Source: Actinosynnema sp. ALI-1.44 (lineage in GTDB: Bacteria > Actinomycetota > Actinomycetes > Mycobacteriales > Pseudonocardiaceae). From it: 64,000 nucleotides of DNA. Below, one piece after another: positions 45,818-55,703 of the stretch. The position numbers were made by a program, and so were the translations under genes. The notes beneath the pieces were generated by a model that was not told the origin of the DNA, ran no database searches, and was given only the letters and a program-made list of their open reading frames with translations. The DNA is taken from assembly GCF_001984155.1 (NCBI RefSeq), contig NZ_MTQO01000047.1, forward strand, positions 124,001-188,000, given 5' to 3'. Every line of letters starts with the position of its first letter. Position 1 is the first letter of the stretch.

Positions 45818-48448
45818 CTATTCGGTCGCGGTCAGCCGCTGTGACGCCACGTTGATGCCGCCGACCTCCACCGTGGGCCGCCTGGTCGGCTGGTGCGATG
45901 CCTGGACGGTGACCGATTCACCGGGCCACAGCGCCACGTAGTTGTCCGACCAGGTCACCGGCAGCAACTGCGAACCGTCCGCCTTGCGCAGCGTCAGTTG
46001 TGCCGCCGGGATGATGCTGCTGGAAGTGTTGCGGATGGTGACGGTCGTCTTGTCACCGAAGCTGCGGGCCCGAACGTCGACCGACGCCTTGGGCAGCGTG
46101 GACAGGCCCTTCAGGTCCGCGAACTGGCTGACCGGGGTGTAGTACCAGACGCTGTTCGCCCAATCCGGTACGTCCGGTTTCGACGAGAGCCAGTAGGTGT
46201 TCTTGCTGACGTCCTTGCCGTGCGCGTCGGTCAGCTTCAGCCGGACGAAGTACGTCGCCGACAGGTTCGGCACCTCCGGCAGCGTGAACACCTCGGCGAC
46301 ACCCGGCAGTGACACCGAGATACCGCTCTTGGTCTGGCTGTGCGCCAGTTTTCCGTCGGTCGTGTAGACCTCGGCCGTCGCGGTCAGCCGGTCGGCCTTT
46401 TTCGGGGACTGGCCGACGATGACGACCGACCGGTCGTCGTAGGAGTACTGGATGTGGATCGGCTCGTTCGCCTTCTTCGCACCGAAGTACGCTCCGGCCG
46501 GGTTGAGGTCGTAGCTGTAGAGGTGCCAGTTCAGCGACGGCCAGGCGTTGTTGAGCATCCAGTAGATGAATCCGGTCGCGGGCCGCTCCGCGTTCATCCG
46601 CCGTGCGTTGGCCTCGAACTGGGCGCGGACCTGCTCGTAGTTGGCCAGCTGAGCCTTGTCGACGTAGTCGGGGAGGCTGGTAGGCGTGCCATATCGCTGA
46701 GCCAACGCGTTGCTGAACAGATAGAGGTTGTTGAACGGCTCGTTGCCCCGACCGGTGTGGAACTGCGGCGTCGCGGGCTCACGCCAGAGCTGCTCCTGCT
46801 CGGTCGCGGTCAGCATGCCCTTCACGGTGTCCAATGCGGGGATGGAGTGTCCGGCGCTGAGCTCGCCGCCGAACCCGAAGGCAGCGCCGAGCTTGTCGCC
46901 GTACCAGTAGTTCGGCGGCACCCAGTCGTACGGGCCTTCCATCTTGCTGCCGGACGAACCGAGCGGAGGTTTCGGGCCGCCGTTGAGCGAAGCGGCGGGA
47001 ACGACCGGATTGGCCCAGCCTGCTTTGTCGAACTCGGCCAGGTACATCCGCTGCACGTCCTCCGGCGGCGAGATGTCGCTGCCGATCAGGAACGCGATCA
47101 CACTCGGGTGGTTGCGCAGGAATCGTGCCTGCGCGTTCAGCGAACCGGCCGCGATCGGGTAGTCCTCGGGCTTCCAGTCCTCGCCGCCCCAACCGGTCCA
47201 CGGTTCCCACTTGTCACAGCACTCCCAGCCGGGCAGCAGCATGATGCCGTAGCGGTCGGCCAGTTCGTAGAACTCCGGGGTCTCCAGCTTGCCTTCCAGC
47301 CGGATGGCGTTGAGGCCCATGTCCCGCGTGTAGCGCAACTGCGCGTCGAGGCGCTCCGGCTGCGTGCGCAGCAACAAGTCGGACGCCCACCCGCCGCCGC
47401 GGATCTGGATCTGCTTGCCGTTGACGATGAACTGCCGGTCGCCCTTGGCGTTGAGGTTCGAAACCACGTCACGGACGCCGAACTTCGTGGCGCTGTGGTC
47501 CGAGGTGCGCCCGTTCACCCGCGCAGTGAGCTCCAGCCGGTACAGCGGCTGCTCGCCGTACTGGTAGGGCCACCACACACGCGGATTGCGCAGGGTTTCC
47601 GGTGTGAACGCGACGGTTTTGGTCTCACCCGCGTCCAACCGGACAGCCTGACTGAGCCGTCGTGACGCGACTTCACCCTGCAACAGGACGGTTTGCGGTG
47701 CGTTGGTGTTGTTGCGAACCTCAGCGAACGCCTTCACCTCGGCCGATTCAAGACCGGGAAGCGCGAGCTTGGTGTGAACGTACGAGCCCAACAGGGACAC
47801 CGCGCCGCCACGAGCGATCTCGACGTCGCGGAGCAGGCCCATGTTGTTGTCGGGTGCGGGCTGGGCCCAGTCGATCCAGCTAATCGCGAAGTCCTTCTTC
47901 GGATCGGCGGGCGCCACCTTGATAGCCAGCGCGTTTCGGCCGGGCTTGACCAGTGCGCTGATGTCGAACTCGCGTGCGTTGTACACGCCGACCACATCGC
48001 CGAGCCTCGTGCCGTTGAGGAACACCTCACCCCGCGAGATCACGCCGGGCACCTTGAGCACGGTGTTGGGCGACCGGTCGCGGACGTGGAACTCGCTGCG
48101 GTACCACCACGGCACCTGGAAGTCCGCGCGGTTGACGTTGTCGCGCAGATTCGTGCCGTGGAAGAGGTCGGGGTAGCGCCCGTTTTGTACCAGGCCGGCC
48201 AGCACGGTGGAGCGTGGGCCGACCCGGTACCACCGGGAGCCGTCGTAGCGCGGCTGGGAGATCTCCTCACCGGCCGCGGCCAGTTGCGCGGAGGACTGGA
48301 TCTGCCAGCCCGAGATCGCGGTGTCGTCGGACTCTGCCTCGGACAACGTGGTGACCACATCGGCCTGCGCGGCGACGCTGGCAGGTGCCAGCGAGAACGT
48401 CAGCAGCGCAGCCAGGGATAGGGCGACACGCACCCGTAACGCGGACAT
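45818..48448 (-). CDS. csxA: Secreted GH2 exo-beta-D-glucosaminidase (CsxA-like)
   Basis: An 876-residue secreted enzyme (signal peptide ~1-27, 'LAPASVAAQA'). GH2 sandwich, barrel and C-terminal beta domains follow. The acid/base Asp is in 'IAFLIGSDISPPEDV' and the nucleophile Glu in 'FGFGGELSAGHSIP'; 'GFIYWMLNNAWPSLNWHLYS' and 'GAYFGAKKANEPIHIQYSYD' are the CsxA signatures. The known Amycolatopsis orientalis enzyme (CsxA, catalytic D469 and E541) removes single glucosamine units from chitosan. The start has GAGGAGG upstream. Confidence 0.93.
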   Translation of the reverse strand: MSALRVRVALSLAALLTFSLAPASVAAQADVVTTLSEAESDDTAISGWQIQSSAQLAAAGEEISQPRYDGSRWYRVGPRSTVLAGLVQNGRYPDLFHGTNLRDNVNRADFQVPWWYRSEFHVRDRSPNTVLKVPGVISRGEVFLNGTRLGDVVGVYNAREFDISALVKPGRNALAIKVAPADPKKDFAISWIDWAQPAPDNNMGLLRDVEIARGGAVSLLGSYVHTKLALPGLESAEVKAFAEVRNNTNAPQTVLLQGEVASRRLSQAVRLDAGETKTVAFTPETLRNPRVWWPYQYGEQPLYRLELTARVNGRTSDHSATKFGVRDVVSNLNAKGDRQFIVNGKQIQIRGGGWASDLLLRTQPERLDAQLRYTRDMGLNAIRLEGKLETPEFYELADRYGIMLLPGWECCDKWEPWTGWGGEDWKPEDYPIAAGSLNAQARFLRNHPSVIAFLIGSDISPPEDVQRMYLAEFDKAGWANPVVPAASLNGGPKPPLGSSGSKMEGPYDWVPPNYWYGDKLGAAFGFGGELSAGHSIPALDTVKGMLTATEQEQLWREPATPQFHTGRGNEPFNNLYLFSNALAQRYGTPTSLPDYVDKAQLANYEQVRAQFEANARRMNAERPATGFIYWMLNNAWPSLNWHLYSYDLNPAGAYFGAKKANEPIHIQYSYDDRSVVIVGQSPKKADRLTATAEVYTTDGKLAHSQTKSGISVSLPGVAEVFTLPEVPNLSATYFVRLKLTDAHGKDVSKNTYWLSSKPDVPDWANSVWYYTPVSQFADLKGLSTLPKASVDVRARSFGDKTTVTIRNTSSSIIPAAQLTLRKADGSQLLPVTWSDNYVALWPGESVTVQASHQPTRRPTVEVGGINVASQRLTATE

Positions 48449-48483
48449 GCGGGGCCTCCTCGGGGCCAGGGACCGCCTATTAA

Positions 48484-48499
48484 TAGGGAACTTTCTTTA
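48484..48499 (-). promoter_or_regulatory. Candidate ROK-type operator upstream of csxA
   Basis: TAGGGAACTTTCTTTA (48484-48499) is a near-palindrome close to TAGGAAACTTTCCTA-type sites that I recall for ROK-family repressors (CsnR) before chitosanase genes. It lies about 36 bp before the start. CCTATTAATAGG (48477-48488) beside it is a perfect 12-bp palindrome. The resemblance is from memory and was not checked. Confidence 0.45.
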
Positions 48500-48656
48500 C
48501 GAAGTCAATGCCTCACTGGTCGGTGAAGCCCCGGTGAGCTGGGCCGAACGGGTGGCGATGCCGCCAGGCGGACGACCCGCGTCATGATCGTCTCGACCCG
48601 GTGGGCCAGTCATGGGAACGGGCACGCAGTTGAGGCTGAGGCTGTTCTCTGAAGGC

Positions 48657-49343
48657 CTATGACCGGCGGATGAACTGTGCCCAGGTGAGCATGCGCCGAA
48701 TTACGGCCGCGGCGGGTTGGGGAGTATTCGACACATTTACGGTGTGCATCCAACCGGATGTGGAAGTCTCTTTGACGGTGACCGGGATTCGCCGATAAGC
48801 ACCGGCGACGGAACTGTGTCGGACCACCTCGTCGTAGAACCACTCGGATGTGATGACGGCGAGTACTCCTGGCGCCCGGCGAAACGCGCTTTTGAGCTCG
48901 GGAGCGTCGAGTAGCCGAAATGCCAGATTGATCGAGTTGCCGGTCGCGCCGTGCTCGTCACGGGCCACCTCGCCGGCGTGCATGGCCAAGCGCAGCCGGA
49001 TCCGTTCCTCCGGAGGGTGGCGGGAGTTATGTCTGCGCAACGACTTCGCCAGCGCGGTGGGCAAGGCCTCGGCGAGTCGAACCTTGTCGGTGCGGAGGGG
49101 CGCGAGGATGAAGACGCCGTCGCCGCGGTCAGCGTGGTGGCAGCGTATCCACCGAACTCCGGCGGCCCGCAAACCCTGCTGGACAGCGCGGTACATCGTA
49201 TCGCGAACGATGAGCTGATTGGGTCTGATCCTGGTGTGGTCACCAAACCCTTCCACGTCGACGACAATTATTGTCCGGTGGACAGCAGCTCGCCGCTTCA
49301 CGGCTGGTGAGCCTAATCCTGGTTGACAAGCTGCAACTTGCAA
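48657..49343 (-). CDS. Class III nucleotide-cyclase-like protein
   Basis: A protein of about 228 residues. 'RTIIVVDVEGFGDHTR' and 'HHADRGDGVFILAP' carry the two metal aspartates of class III cyclases, and 'LRLAMHAGEVARDEHGATGN' with 'SINLAFRLLD' the late Asn/Arg. The substrate-fixing Lys is not seen. Such stand-alone versions are common in actinobacteria, often beside conflict or signalling proteins; whether it makes a cyclic nucleotide is unclear. It may start at 49343 or up to ~18 codons later. The 208-bp gap to csxA holds its operator. Confidence 0.75.
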   Translation of the reverse strand: MQVAACQPGLGSPAVKRRAAVHRTIIVVDVEGFGDHTRIRPNQLIVRDTMYRAVQQGLRAAGVRWIRCHHADRGDGVFILAPLRTDKVRLAEALPTALAKSLRRHNSRHPPEERIRLRLAMHAGEVARDEHGATGNSINLAFRLLDAPELKSAFRRAPGVLAVITSEWFYDEVVRHSSVAGAYRRIPVTVKETSTSGWMHTVNVSNTPQPAAAVIRRMLTWAQFIRRS

Positions 49344-49400
49344 ACCGCGTGATAGTCACCCAATGGGATTATCTATTGCAGGTGCAACCGGTTAGAATTC

Positions 49401-49745
49401 CTACCGCAGCGCGGCACCGAGCAGGTCCCGCAGCGCGGGGTCGGCGAGTTGCCCGGCCGAATGGACCTTGATGTGCCGGTGAACCTTCCCGGTGCCTTGC
49501 ATGAGCTTCGCCGGATCGGCGAGTCCAGCGCCGCCGACGATGCCCAACCGCACATAACCGCCGAAGGGGGCAACGGTGAACTTGAGTCCTTTGTAGCCGG
49601 TAGAGGTCCCGTACCCGATGTTCTCGTCGTCGGCGGTGAGGACCGCATCGGGGAACAGTTCGAGGAGCAACTCGTGCACCTCAACGGCCAGTGACCCGCC
49701 CTTGTTCAGCAACGTGTTGACCTTCGGCTCAACGGCGGCGTCCAT
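49401..49745 (-). CDS. DUF1801 family protein
   Basis: A 114-residue protein: 'LAVEVHELLLELFPDAVLTA', 'DENIGYGTSTGYKGLKFTVA', 'PFGGYVRLGIVGGAGLADPA', 'GTGKVHRHIKVHSAGQL'. This is the YdhG/DUF1801 fold (SpoIIAA-like), function unknown. It starts with an ATG at 49745. Confidence 0.8.
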   Translation of the reverse strand: MDAAVEPKVNTLLNKGGSLAVEVHELLLELFPDAVLTADDENIGYGTSTGYKGLKFTVAPFGGYVRLGIVGGAGLADPAKLMQGTGKVHRHIKVHSAGQLADPALRDLLGAALR

Positions 49746-50206
49746 ACGTGCAAGGTACCCGTTGCTGGGAGCTGGGAGCTGCTCGTTCGGGCGAGCGCCG
49801 CCGAAGTGATGGTTCGGTGCTCGCTGGGTATCTCGTGGCTGGCGGCGGGCTCCCGTGTGCTCGACTTGGCAGCTGGGCGCGGTGTCGTGAAGTTGGGGGG
49901 TGAGCGGCCAAGTATCTGTGCCACGCTGGATGACTGTGATTCGGTGCGGCGTGTGCGGTGTGCTGGGCGTTGATATGAGGTGAGCAGCCAGGCGTCGGTA
50001 TGCGATGTGCTGGACGAGTTGTTGCTGGTGGCGGTCGGCCGTCTGTTTCTCTGGCGGGTGGGGCAGGGTGTCATGGTGCCGGTGGTGGGCCAGGTGTGAT
50101 GGGAGGCGGGCGACGTTGCCCTCTTGAAGGCGGGCCGGTCATGAGCGGGGAAGGGTCTGGTGTGAGGACCGAGGCTTGGTCAGGTGCTCGGAGGTGGAGG
50201 CCCGGG
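49746..50206. other. 461-bp gap without a recognisable gene
   Basis: No credible coding region, RNA or repeat is seen. The plus strand is markedly G- and T-rich with runs such as GGGAGCTGGGAGCTG, and its short open frames do not resemble known proteins. It may be decayed coding sequence; it also holds the promoter of the DUF1801 gene. Confidence 0.5.
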
Positions 50207-53200
50207 TCAGGCGCGGAGGCGGAGGCCCTTGGGTGTCGCGCGGAAACCTGCGTCGCGCAGGATTTCGGCCAGGTGAGAGGTGAGGGCGAGGTCGCCGTCG
50301 GCTTTCTGGACGGCGAGTTGGCCCAGCCAGCCTTCACGGACGGCACGGGAGAGGCCCTCTGCCGCTATGCGGAGGGGCTCGTCCTCCTCGGTGAAGGAGA
50401 GGAGGGACTTCCCGCCGCGTTCCACGTAGAGGGCTGGTTCGCCGTCGACGAGGACGGCCAGGGCGCCTGCTTTTCGGGCTGGGCGGTGCTTTCCATCGCC
50501 GATGGTGGCGGGCCACGGCAGTGCCGCGCCATAGGGTTGGGCTGGGTCTGCTGCCGCGAGGACCACCGCGCCGGTGGGGTCGACGTCTTTTCCGGCAGCG
50601 CGGGACAGAGCACGAAGTCGGTCGACTGCTCCTCTGGCGGCGAACTGGGCCGCGCCGAGGCCTTCGACCACATAGCCGCGGATGACCTGGCCGGATTCCT
50701 CCATGGCCCGCAGGACGCGGTACACGGCGCTGAAACCGCCGGTGACGCGTTCGGTGTCCAGCGCGCCCCGGGTGAGGACACCGTGGCGCTCCAGGAAGGC
50801 CTCGGCGCGGGCGTGGGCGCGCCGAGTGGCTTCGGATTCGCGTTCCACTGCCAGCGACCAGCGCCCACCCACCGTGGGCGGTCCGGTTCTGCTGGGCATC
50901 GACGGGCGCTGGGCGCGGATGCGGGCGTACCGGCCACGGGGAGTCGAACGGCGGGGTTTGTGCGCCGCGCCCTTGCCGGACACCAAGGCACGCAACGGGT
51001 TCAGCGTGTCGTTGGTGACCAGACCGGCCCACACCAAGTCCCAGAGGGCGGTGACCACCTCTTGGTCGTCGGTTGAGCCGGTCCGGTCGACCAGTTGCCG
51101 GAAGAACAGCGCGCCACCGTCCAAAGCAGACAGTATGGCCCGGTGCAGCGGGGAGTCCGGGACGTTCTCCTCCGCTTCCGGCAACAACAGATCGGCGACG
51201 TCCGCGGGCGCGAGGGCGATCCAGCCATCGCCCCCGGCCAGCGAACCACTGCCACACCAGGTGACCTCGCCTGCCGCGGTGAGCTCGTCGAGGAGAGCAG
51301 GGGAGTAGCCTGGCAGCCGTGCCGGCAGGATGAGCGACTCGAGCGCACTCGCCGGGAGGGGAGTCCCAGCCAGCTGTTCCACCACGGACAACACGTCGTC
51401 CGCTGTCGGCGCGGTGCGCAAACGCTTCCCCACACCGTGCCACCTGGGGAGAAATCGCCCGAGCGCGGCCTGTTCGACCGGCTCCACTTCAGCCCTTAGT
51501 CGCGCCAACGATGCCCGGCGCAACCGGCGCAACACCTCGGCGTCGCAGTATTCGGTGTGCGTGCCGCCTGGCCTCAGCTCGCCGCGAACGAGCCGACCGG
51601 CACCTGCCAGACGGTCGAGCACACCTGTCACCACCGCTGTGCCCAGTCCGAACCTCGCCGCGGCCTCGGCGGCGGGGAACGGGCCGTGCGTACGGGCATA
51701 GCGGGCCAGCAGGTCGCCGAGCGGATCGGCGACCGGTTCGGTGAACGCCTCCGGAACGCCTACCGGCAGCGCCACCCCGAGTGCGTCCCGCATCCGACCG
51801 GCGTCCTCGATGCCGACGTTGCGGTCCTCACCCGCGACACGCACCCTGATCACCCGGCGCTGGGCGATCAGATCGGCCAGCCACTCGGGCTTGACGCCCC
51901 GGGCGGCCGCCTCGGCGTTGGTCAGGTCGCCGAGGAAACGCAGGAGGTCAGCCGCGTCCTCCGCGTGCCGTGCGTGCCTGTCTTCGGCGAGCCGTTGCAG
52001 TGACCGTTCGACCTCGGCCACCACATCGGCGTCGAGCAACTCGCGGATGGCCTCGGAGCCCAGCAGTTCGGCGAGCAGGGACGAATCCAGTGAGAGAGCG
52101 GCCGCACGTCGTTCGGCCAACGGCGTGTCCGTCTCGTACAAGAACATCCCCACATAACCGAACAGCAAGCTGCGGGCGAAGGGCGACGCGGCCGGCGTCT
52201 CCACATCGACCACACGCACCCGCCGGGCGCGCACGTCCTTCATCAGCTCACGCAAGCCGTCGAGGTCGTACACGTCCTGCAGGCACTCCCGCATGGCCTC
52301 CAGCACGACCGGGAACCGTTCGTACTTCGCCGCCACCGACAGCAGTTGCGCCGCACGCTGGCGCTGCTGCCACAGTGGACTACGCCGCCGCGGATCCCTT
52401 CTCGGCAGGAGCAGTGAACGCGCGGCGCATTCGCGGAACCGGGCCGCGAACAACGCCGAACCACCCACTTCGGCCACCACGATCTGTTCGATCTCCTCCG
52501 GATCGAGCAGGACATCCTCGGCGCCCGCGGTGACCTCCACGCCGGAATCGTCGACGGCGTCCGGCAACCGCATGACGATCCCGTCGTCGGAGTGCGCCAT
52601 CTGCGCGTCGATGCCACGGCTTTCGCGCAGCCGCGCGGCGATCGCCAACGCCCAAGGCGCATTGACGCGTGCGCCGAACGGCGAGTGCACGACCAGCCGC
52701 CAGTCGCCGAGCTCGTCACGGAACCGCTCGACAAGCACCGTTCGGTCGTCCGGTACGTGTCTCGTGGCCTGTTTCTGCTCGGTGAGATACGTCAACAGGT
52801 TGTCCGTCGCCCACTCGTCCAACCCGGCAGACGCGGCTCGCTTCCTGGCCTCATCGTCATCCGATGTGGACAGTTCGCGGAGGAACTTCCCCATCGCCCT
52901 GCCGAGTTCCAGCGGGCGCCCGGGAGCGTCGCCCTTCCAGAACGGCATCCGGGCAGGCTGCCCCGGCGCGGGCAGCACTATCACCCGGTCGTGGGTGATG
53001 TCCTCGACACGCCACGCGGACGTGCCCAACAGGAAGGTGTCGCCGACTCTGGACTCGTAGACCATCTCCTCGTCCAGCTCGCCGACCCGTGACCCCGCAC
53101 GCCCTTCACTGGGCGGGGTCATCACGGTGAACAGACCACGGTCGGGAATCGTGCCGCCGGACGTGACCGCGAGCCGTTGCGCGCCCGGCCTGCCACGCAA

Positions 53201-54799
53201 CTCGCCCGCGATCCTGTCCCACGTCACGCGAGGCCGCAGTTCGCCGAACTCCTCGCTGGGATACCGCCCGGACAGCATGTCCAGCACGGACTCCAGTGCG
53301 GACTGCGGCAACGACGCGAAGTTCGCGGCCCGCCGGACCACTGAGGACAGTTCGTCGATGGTCCATGCTTCGAGTGCGACCATCGCCACGATGTGCTGCG
53401 CCAGCACGTCCAACGGGTTCCTGGGGTACCGGACCGCCTCGATAGCCCCTTCGCGCATGCGTTCCGCGACCACTGCGCACGACACCAGGTCGCCGCGGAA
53501 CTTGGGGAACATCACGCCACGGGACACCGCGCCCACGTGATGCCCTGCCCGGCCGACGCGTTGCAGGCCGGACGCGACCGTCGGCGGCGCCTCGACCTGG
53601 ATGACGAGATCGACGGCGCCCATGTCGATCCCGAGCTCCAGCGAGGACGTCGCGACGACGCACGGGAGCCGACCCGACTTCAGCTCCTCCTCGACGACGG
53701 TGCGCTGTTCGCGCGCCATTGATCCGTGGTGCGCCCGGGCGATCACCGGCGCCGCGCCGCTGGTGAGGCCCGACTGGCCGATCGCTTCGGCTGGGAAGCG
53801 ATCCACCTCCGGCGGCTGTTCGTCCGCGAGCTCGTTCAACCGTGCGGTGAGCCGTTCGGCCAGCCGCCGGGAGTTGGCGAACACGATCGTCGACCGGTGT
53901 TGGCGCACCAGGGTGAGGATGCGGTCCTCGACCGCGGGCCAGATCGACGGCCGCCGGGTGGCGCCGATCTCGCCCGTGATCTCCTCGAGCGTGCCGATCC
54001 CGCCCTGCGCCGGCAGGTCGCCGGTCGGGTCAGGCGCTTGCGGAGTGTCCAGGTTGGCCATGTCCTCCACAGGGACCTGGACGCTGATCTCGATGGTCTT
54101 GGCCGTCTTGGGCTGGACGACCGTGACCGGGCGGCCACCGGCGAGGAACGCACTGACCTCCTCGACCGGCCGGACCGTGGCCGAGAGACCGATGCGTTGT
54201 GCGGGCTTGGGCAGCAACGCGTCGAGCCGTTCCAGCGACAACGCCATGTGGGCGCCGCGTTTGGTGCCGGTCACCGCGTGCACCTCGTCGACGATCACAG
54301 TCTCGATGCCCTTGAGAGACTCCCGCGCGGCCGATGTGAGCAGGAGGAACAGGGATTCGGGCGTGGTCACCAGGATGTCCGGCGGTGTCCTGGTGAAGGA
54401 ACGGCGCTCGTCGGCAGGCGTGTCACCGGTGCGCATGCCGACGGAGATGGACGGCGGGGTCAGCCCCAGCCGGTGGGCGGCCTGCCTGATACCGGCCAGC
54501 GGTGCCCGCAGGTTGCGCTCGACGTCCACCGCGAGCGCCTTGAGCGGCGAGATGTACAGGACGCGGCAGCGGTGTTTCGGCTCGCTTGAGGGCGGCTGGG
54601 TCGCCAGCCGGTCGAGACCCCAGAGGAAGGCGGCGAGCGTCTTGCCGGACCCGGTGGGCGCGACGACCAATGCGTGTTCACCCGCGGCGGCCGCACGCCA
54701 CGCCCCGGCCTGCGCCTGGGTCGGGGCCGCGAAGGCTCCCGCGAACCAGTCGCGGGTCGCGGGTGAGAAGAGATCGAGTACGTCCACGCTGACCATCAT
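50207..54799 (-). CDS. lhr: Lhr-type large ATP-dependent helicase
   Basis: A 1530-residue SF2 helicase, the usual length of bacterial Lhr. Motif I 'VVAPTGSGKTLAAFLWGL', motif Ia 'LYISPLKALAVDVERNL', motif II 'VIVDEVHAVTGTKRG' (DEVH), motif III 'IGLSATVRPVEEVSAFL', motif IV-VI 'VIQVEAPPTVASGLQRVGRA'. The C-terminal ~800 residues contain the winged-helix and DUF-type regions of the Lhr family. It unwinds RNA-DNA and DNA duplexes in repair and is DNA-damage induced in mycobacteria. It probably starts at 54799 (MMVSVDVLD) or one codon later. Confidence 0.95.
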   Translation of the reverse strand: MMVSVDVLDLFSPATRDWFAGAFAAPTQAQAGAWRAAAAGEHALVVAPTGSGKTLAAFLWGLDRLATQPPSSEPKHRCRVLYISPLKALAVDVERNLRAPLAGIRQAAHRLGLTPPSISVGMRTGDTPADERRSFTRTPPDILVTTPESLFLLLTSAARESLKGIETVIVDEVHAVTGTKRGAHMALSLERLDALLPKPAQRIGLSATVRPVEEVSAFLAGGRPVTVVQPKTAKTIEISVQVPVEDMANLDTPQAPDPTGDLPAQGGIGTLEEITGEIGATRRPSIWPAVEDRILTLVRQHRSTIVFANSRRLAERLTARLNELADEQPPEVDRFPAEAIGQSGLTSGAAPVIARAHHGSMAREQRTVVEEELKSGRLPCVVATSSLELGIDMGAVDLVIQVEAPPTVASGLQRVGRAGHHVGAVSRGVMFPKFRGDLVSCAVVAERMREGAIEAVRYPRNPLDVLAQHIVAMVALEAWTIDELSSVVRRAANFASLPQSALESVLDMLSGRYPSEEFGELRPRVTWDRIAGELRGRPGAQRLAVTSGGTIPDRGLFTVMTPPSEGRAGSRVGELDEEMVYESRVGDTFLLGTSAWRVEDITHDRVIVLPAPGQPARMPFWKGDAPGRPLELGRAMGKFLRELSTSDDDEARKRAASAGLDEWATDNLLTYLTEQKQATRHVPDDRTVLVERFRDELGDWRLVVHSPFGARVNAPWALAIAARLRESRGIDAQMAHSDDGIVMRLPDAVDDSGVEVTAGAEDVLLDPEEIEQIVVAEVGGSALFAARFRECAARSLLLPRRDPRRRSPLWQQRQRAAQLLSVAAKYERFPVVLEAMRECLQDVYDLDGLRELMKDVRARRVRVVDVETPAASPFARSLLFGYVGMFLYETDTPLAERRAAALSLDSSLLAELLGSEAIRELLDADVVAEVERSLQRLAEDRHARHAEDAADLLRFLGDLTNAEAAARGVKPEWLADLIAQRRVIRVRVAGEDRNVGIEDAGRMRDALGVALPVGVPEAFTEPVADPLGDLLARYARTHGPFPAAEAAARFGLGTAVVTGVLDRLAGAGRLVRGELRPGGTHTEYCDAEVLRRLRRASLARLRAEVEPVEQAALGRFLPRWHGVGKRLRTAPTADDVLSVVEQLAGTPLPASALESLILPARLPGYSPALLDELTAAGEVTWCGSGSLAGGDGWIALAPADVADLLLPEAEENVPDSPLHRAILSALDGGALFFRQLVDRTGSTDDQEVVTALWDLVWAGLVTNDTLNPLRALVSGKGAAHKPRRSTPRGRYARIRAQRPSMPSRTGPPTVGGRWSLAVERESEATRRAHARAEAFLERHGVLTRGALDTERVTGGFSAVYRVLRAMEESGQVIRGYVVEGLGAAQFAARGAVDRLRALSRAAGKDVDPTGAVVLAAADPAQPYGAALPWPATIGDGKHRPARKAGALAVLVDGEPALYVERGGKSLLSFTEEDEPLRIAAEGLSRAVREGWLGQLAVQKADGDLALTSHLAEILRDAGFRATPKGLRLRA

Positions 54800-55025
54800 G
54801 CATCGGGGGTCCGACAGTTTCGAGGTGGTGGGGCTCGGGCTGTGGACAACTTCGATGCCGGTGGTGCTGACCTGCGAATATGCCGGTTGGCGGCTGGCGT
54901 TCGCCAGCGGCGATTCCGCTCAGAGCCGCATCGGTCGCGGACCGGTGGTCCCGTGCGGAAGGCTCGACCCTGGGGCGGGAGCTTGCCCAGCCGATGGGGT
55001 CGGCTGGGCAGGCCGAAACCACGGC

Positions 55026-55703
55026 TCAGCCCGGTGGTAGGGGGTGGCGTCCGGTCACGAGCCCGTTGAGGTGCGCGTACGCGACGGCGTGCACGCGGTC
55101 GCGTAGTCCGAGCTTGGACAGCACCCGCGAGACGTGGGTCTTGACGGTCTCGTCGCCGACGTGCAACTGCGCGGCTATCTCCGCGTTGCTGTACGCGGCC
55201 GCCACGAGCTGCAGCACTTCCCGCTCACGGGCGGTGAGCTGGGACAGCTCCGGCGGGGCGACCGGCGGCGCGATGCTCACGGCGAACCGCGCGATCAGGC
55301 GTTGGGTCACCGACGGGTCGATCAGTGCGTCGCCCCGCGCGGCCACCCGGATCGCCGAGATCAGCTCCTCCGGCGGCAACGACTTCAGCAGGAACCCGCT
55401 CGCCCCGGCGTTGAGCGCCCGGTAGACGTACTCGTCGCTGTCGTAGGTCGTCAACAGGATGACCTTGGTCCGGTTGGCCCGGTCGCCCAGTATCGCCTCG
55501 GTCGCGCCCAGTCCGTCCAATTTGGGCATCCGGATGTCCAGGACGGCCACGTCGGGGCGCAGCCGGGTGACTTCGGCGACCGCGGCGCGGCCGTCGGCGA
55601 CCTCGGCGACGCACTCCAGATCCGGTTGCGTCTCGAAGATAGCGCGCATCCCGGAGCGCAGCATGGCGTGGTCGTCGGCCAACAGCACACGCAGTGTCGT
55701 CAT
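55026..55703 (-). CDS. NarL/LuxR-family response regulator
   Basis: A 225-residue regulator. The receiver domain (1-~120) has the acidic pocket 'VLLADDHAMLRSGM' and phospho-Asp in 'VAVLDIRMPKLDGLG', then 'VILLTTYDSDEYVYRAL' and Lys in 'GFLLKSLPPEEL'. The C-terminal HTH is 'LTAREREVLQLVAAAYSNAE', 'IAAQLHVGDETVKTHVSRVL'. It overlaps the kinase gene by 4 bp and is its partner. Confidence 0.95.
   Translation of the reverse strand: MTTLRVLLADDHAMLRSGMRAIFETQPDLECVAEVADGRAAVAEVTRLRPDVAVLDIRMPKLDGLGATEAILGDRANRTKVILLTTYDSDEYVYRALNAGASGFLLKSLPPEELISAIRVAARGDALIDPSVTQRLIARFAVSIAPPVAPPELSQLTAREREVLQLVAAAYSNAEIAAQLHVGDETVKTHVSRVLSKLGLRDRVHAVAYAHLNGLVTGRHPLPPG

Noticed and set aside
50000-51076. 358-codon plus-strand frame at the end of lhr
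   Set aside because: Antisense to the lhr C-terminus; composition is a shadow of that gene.
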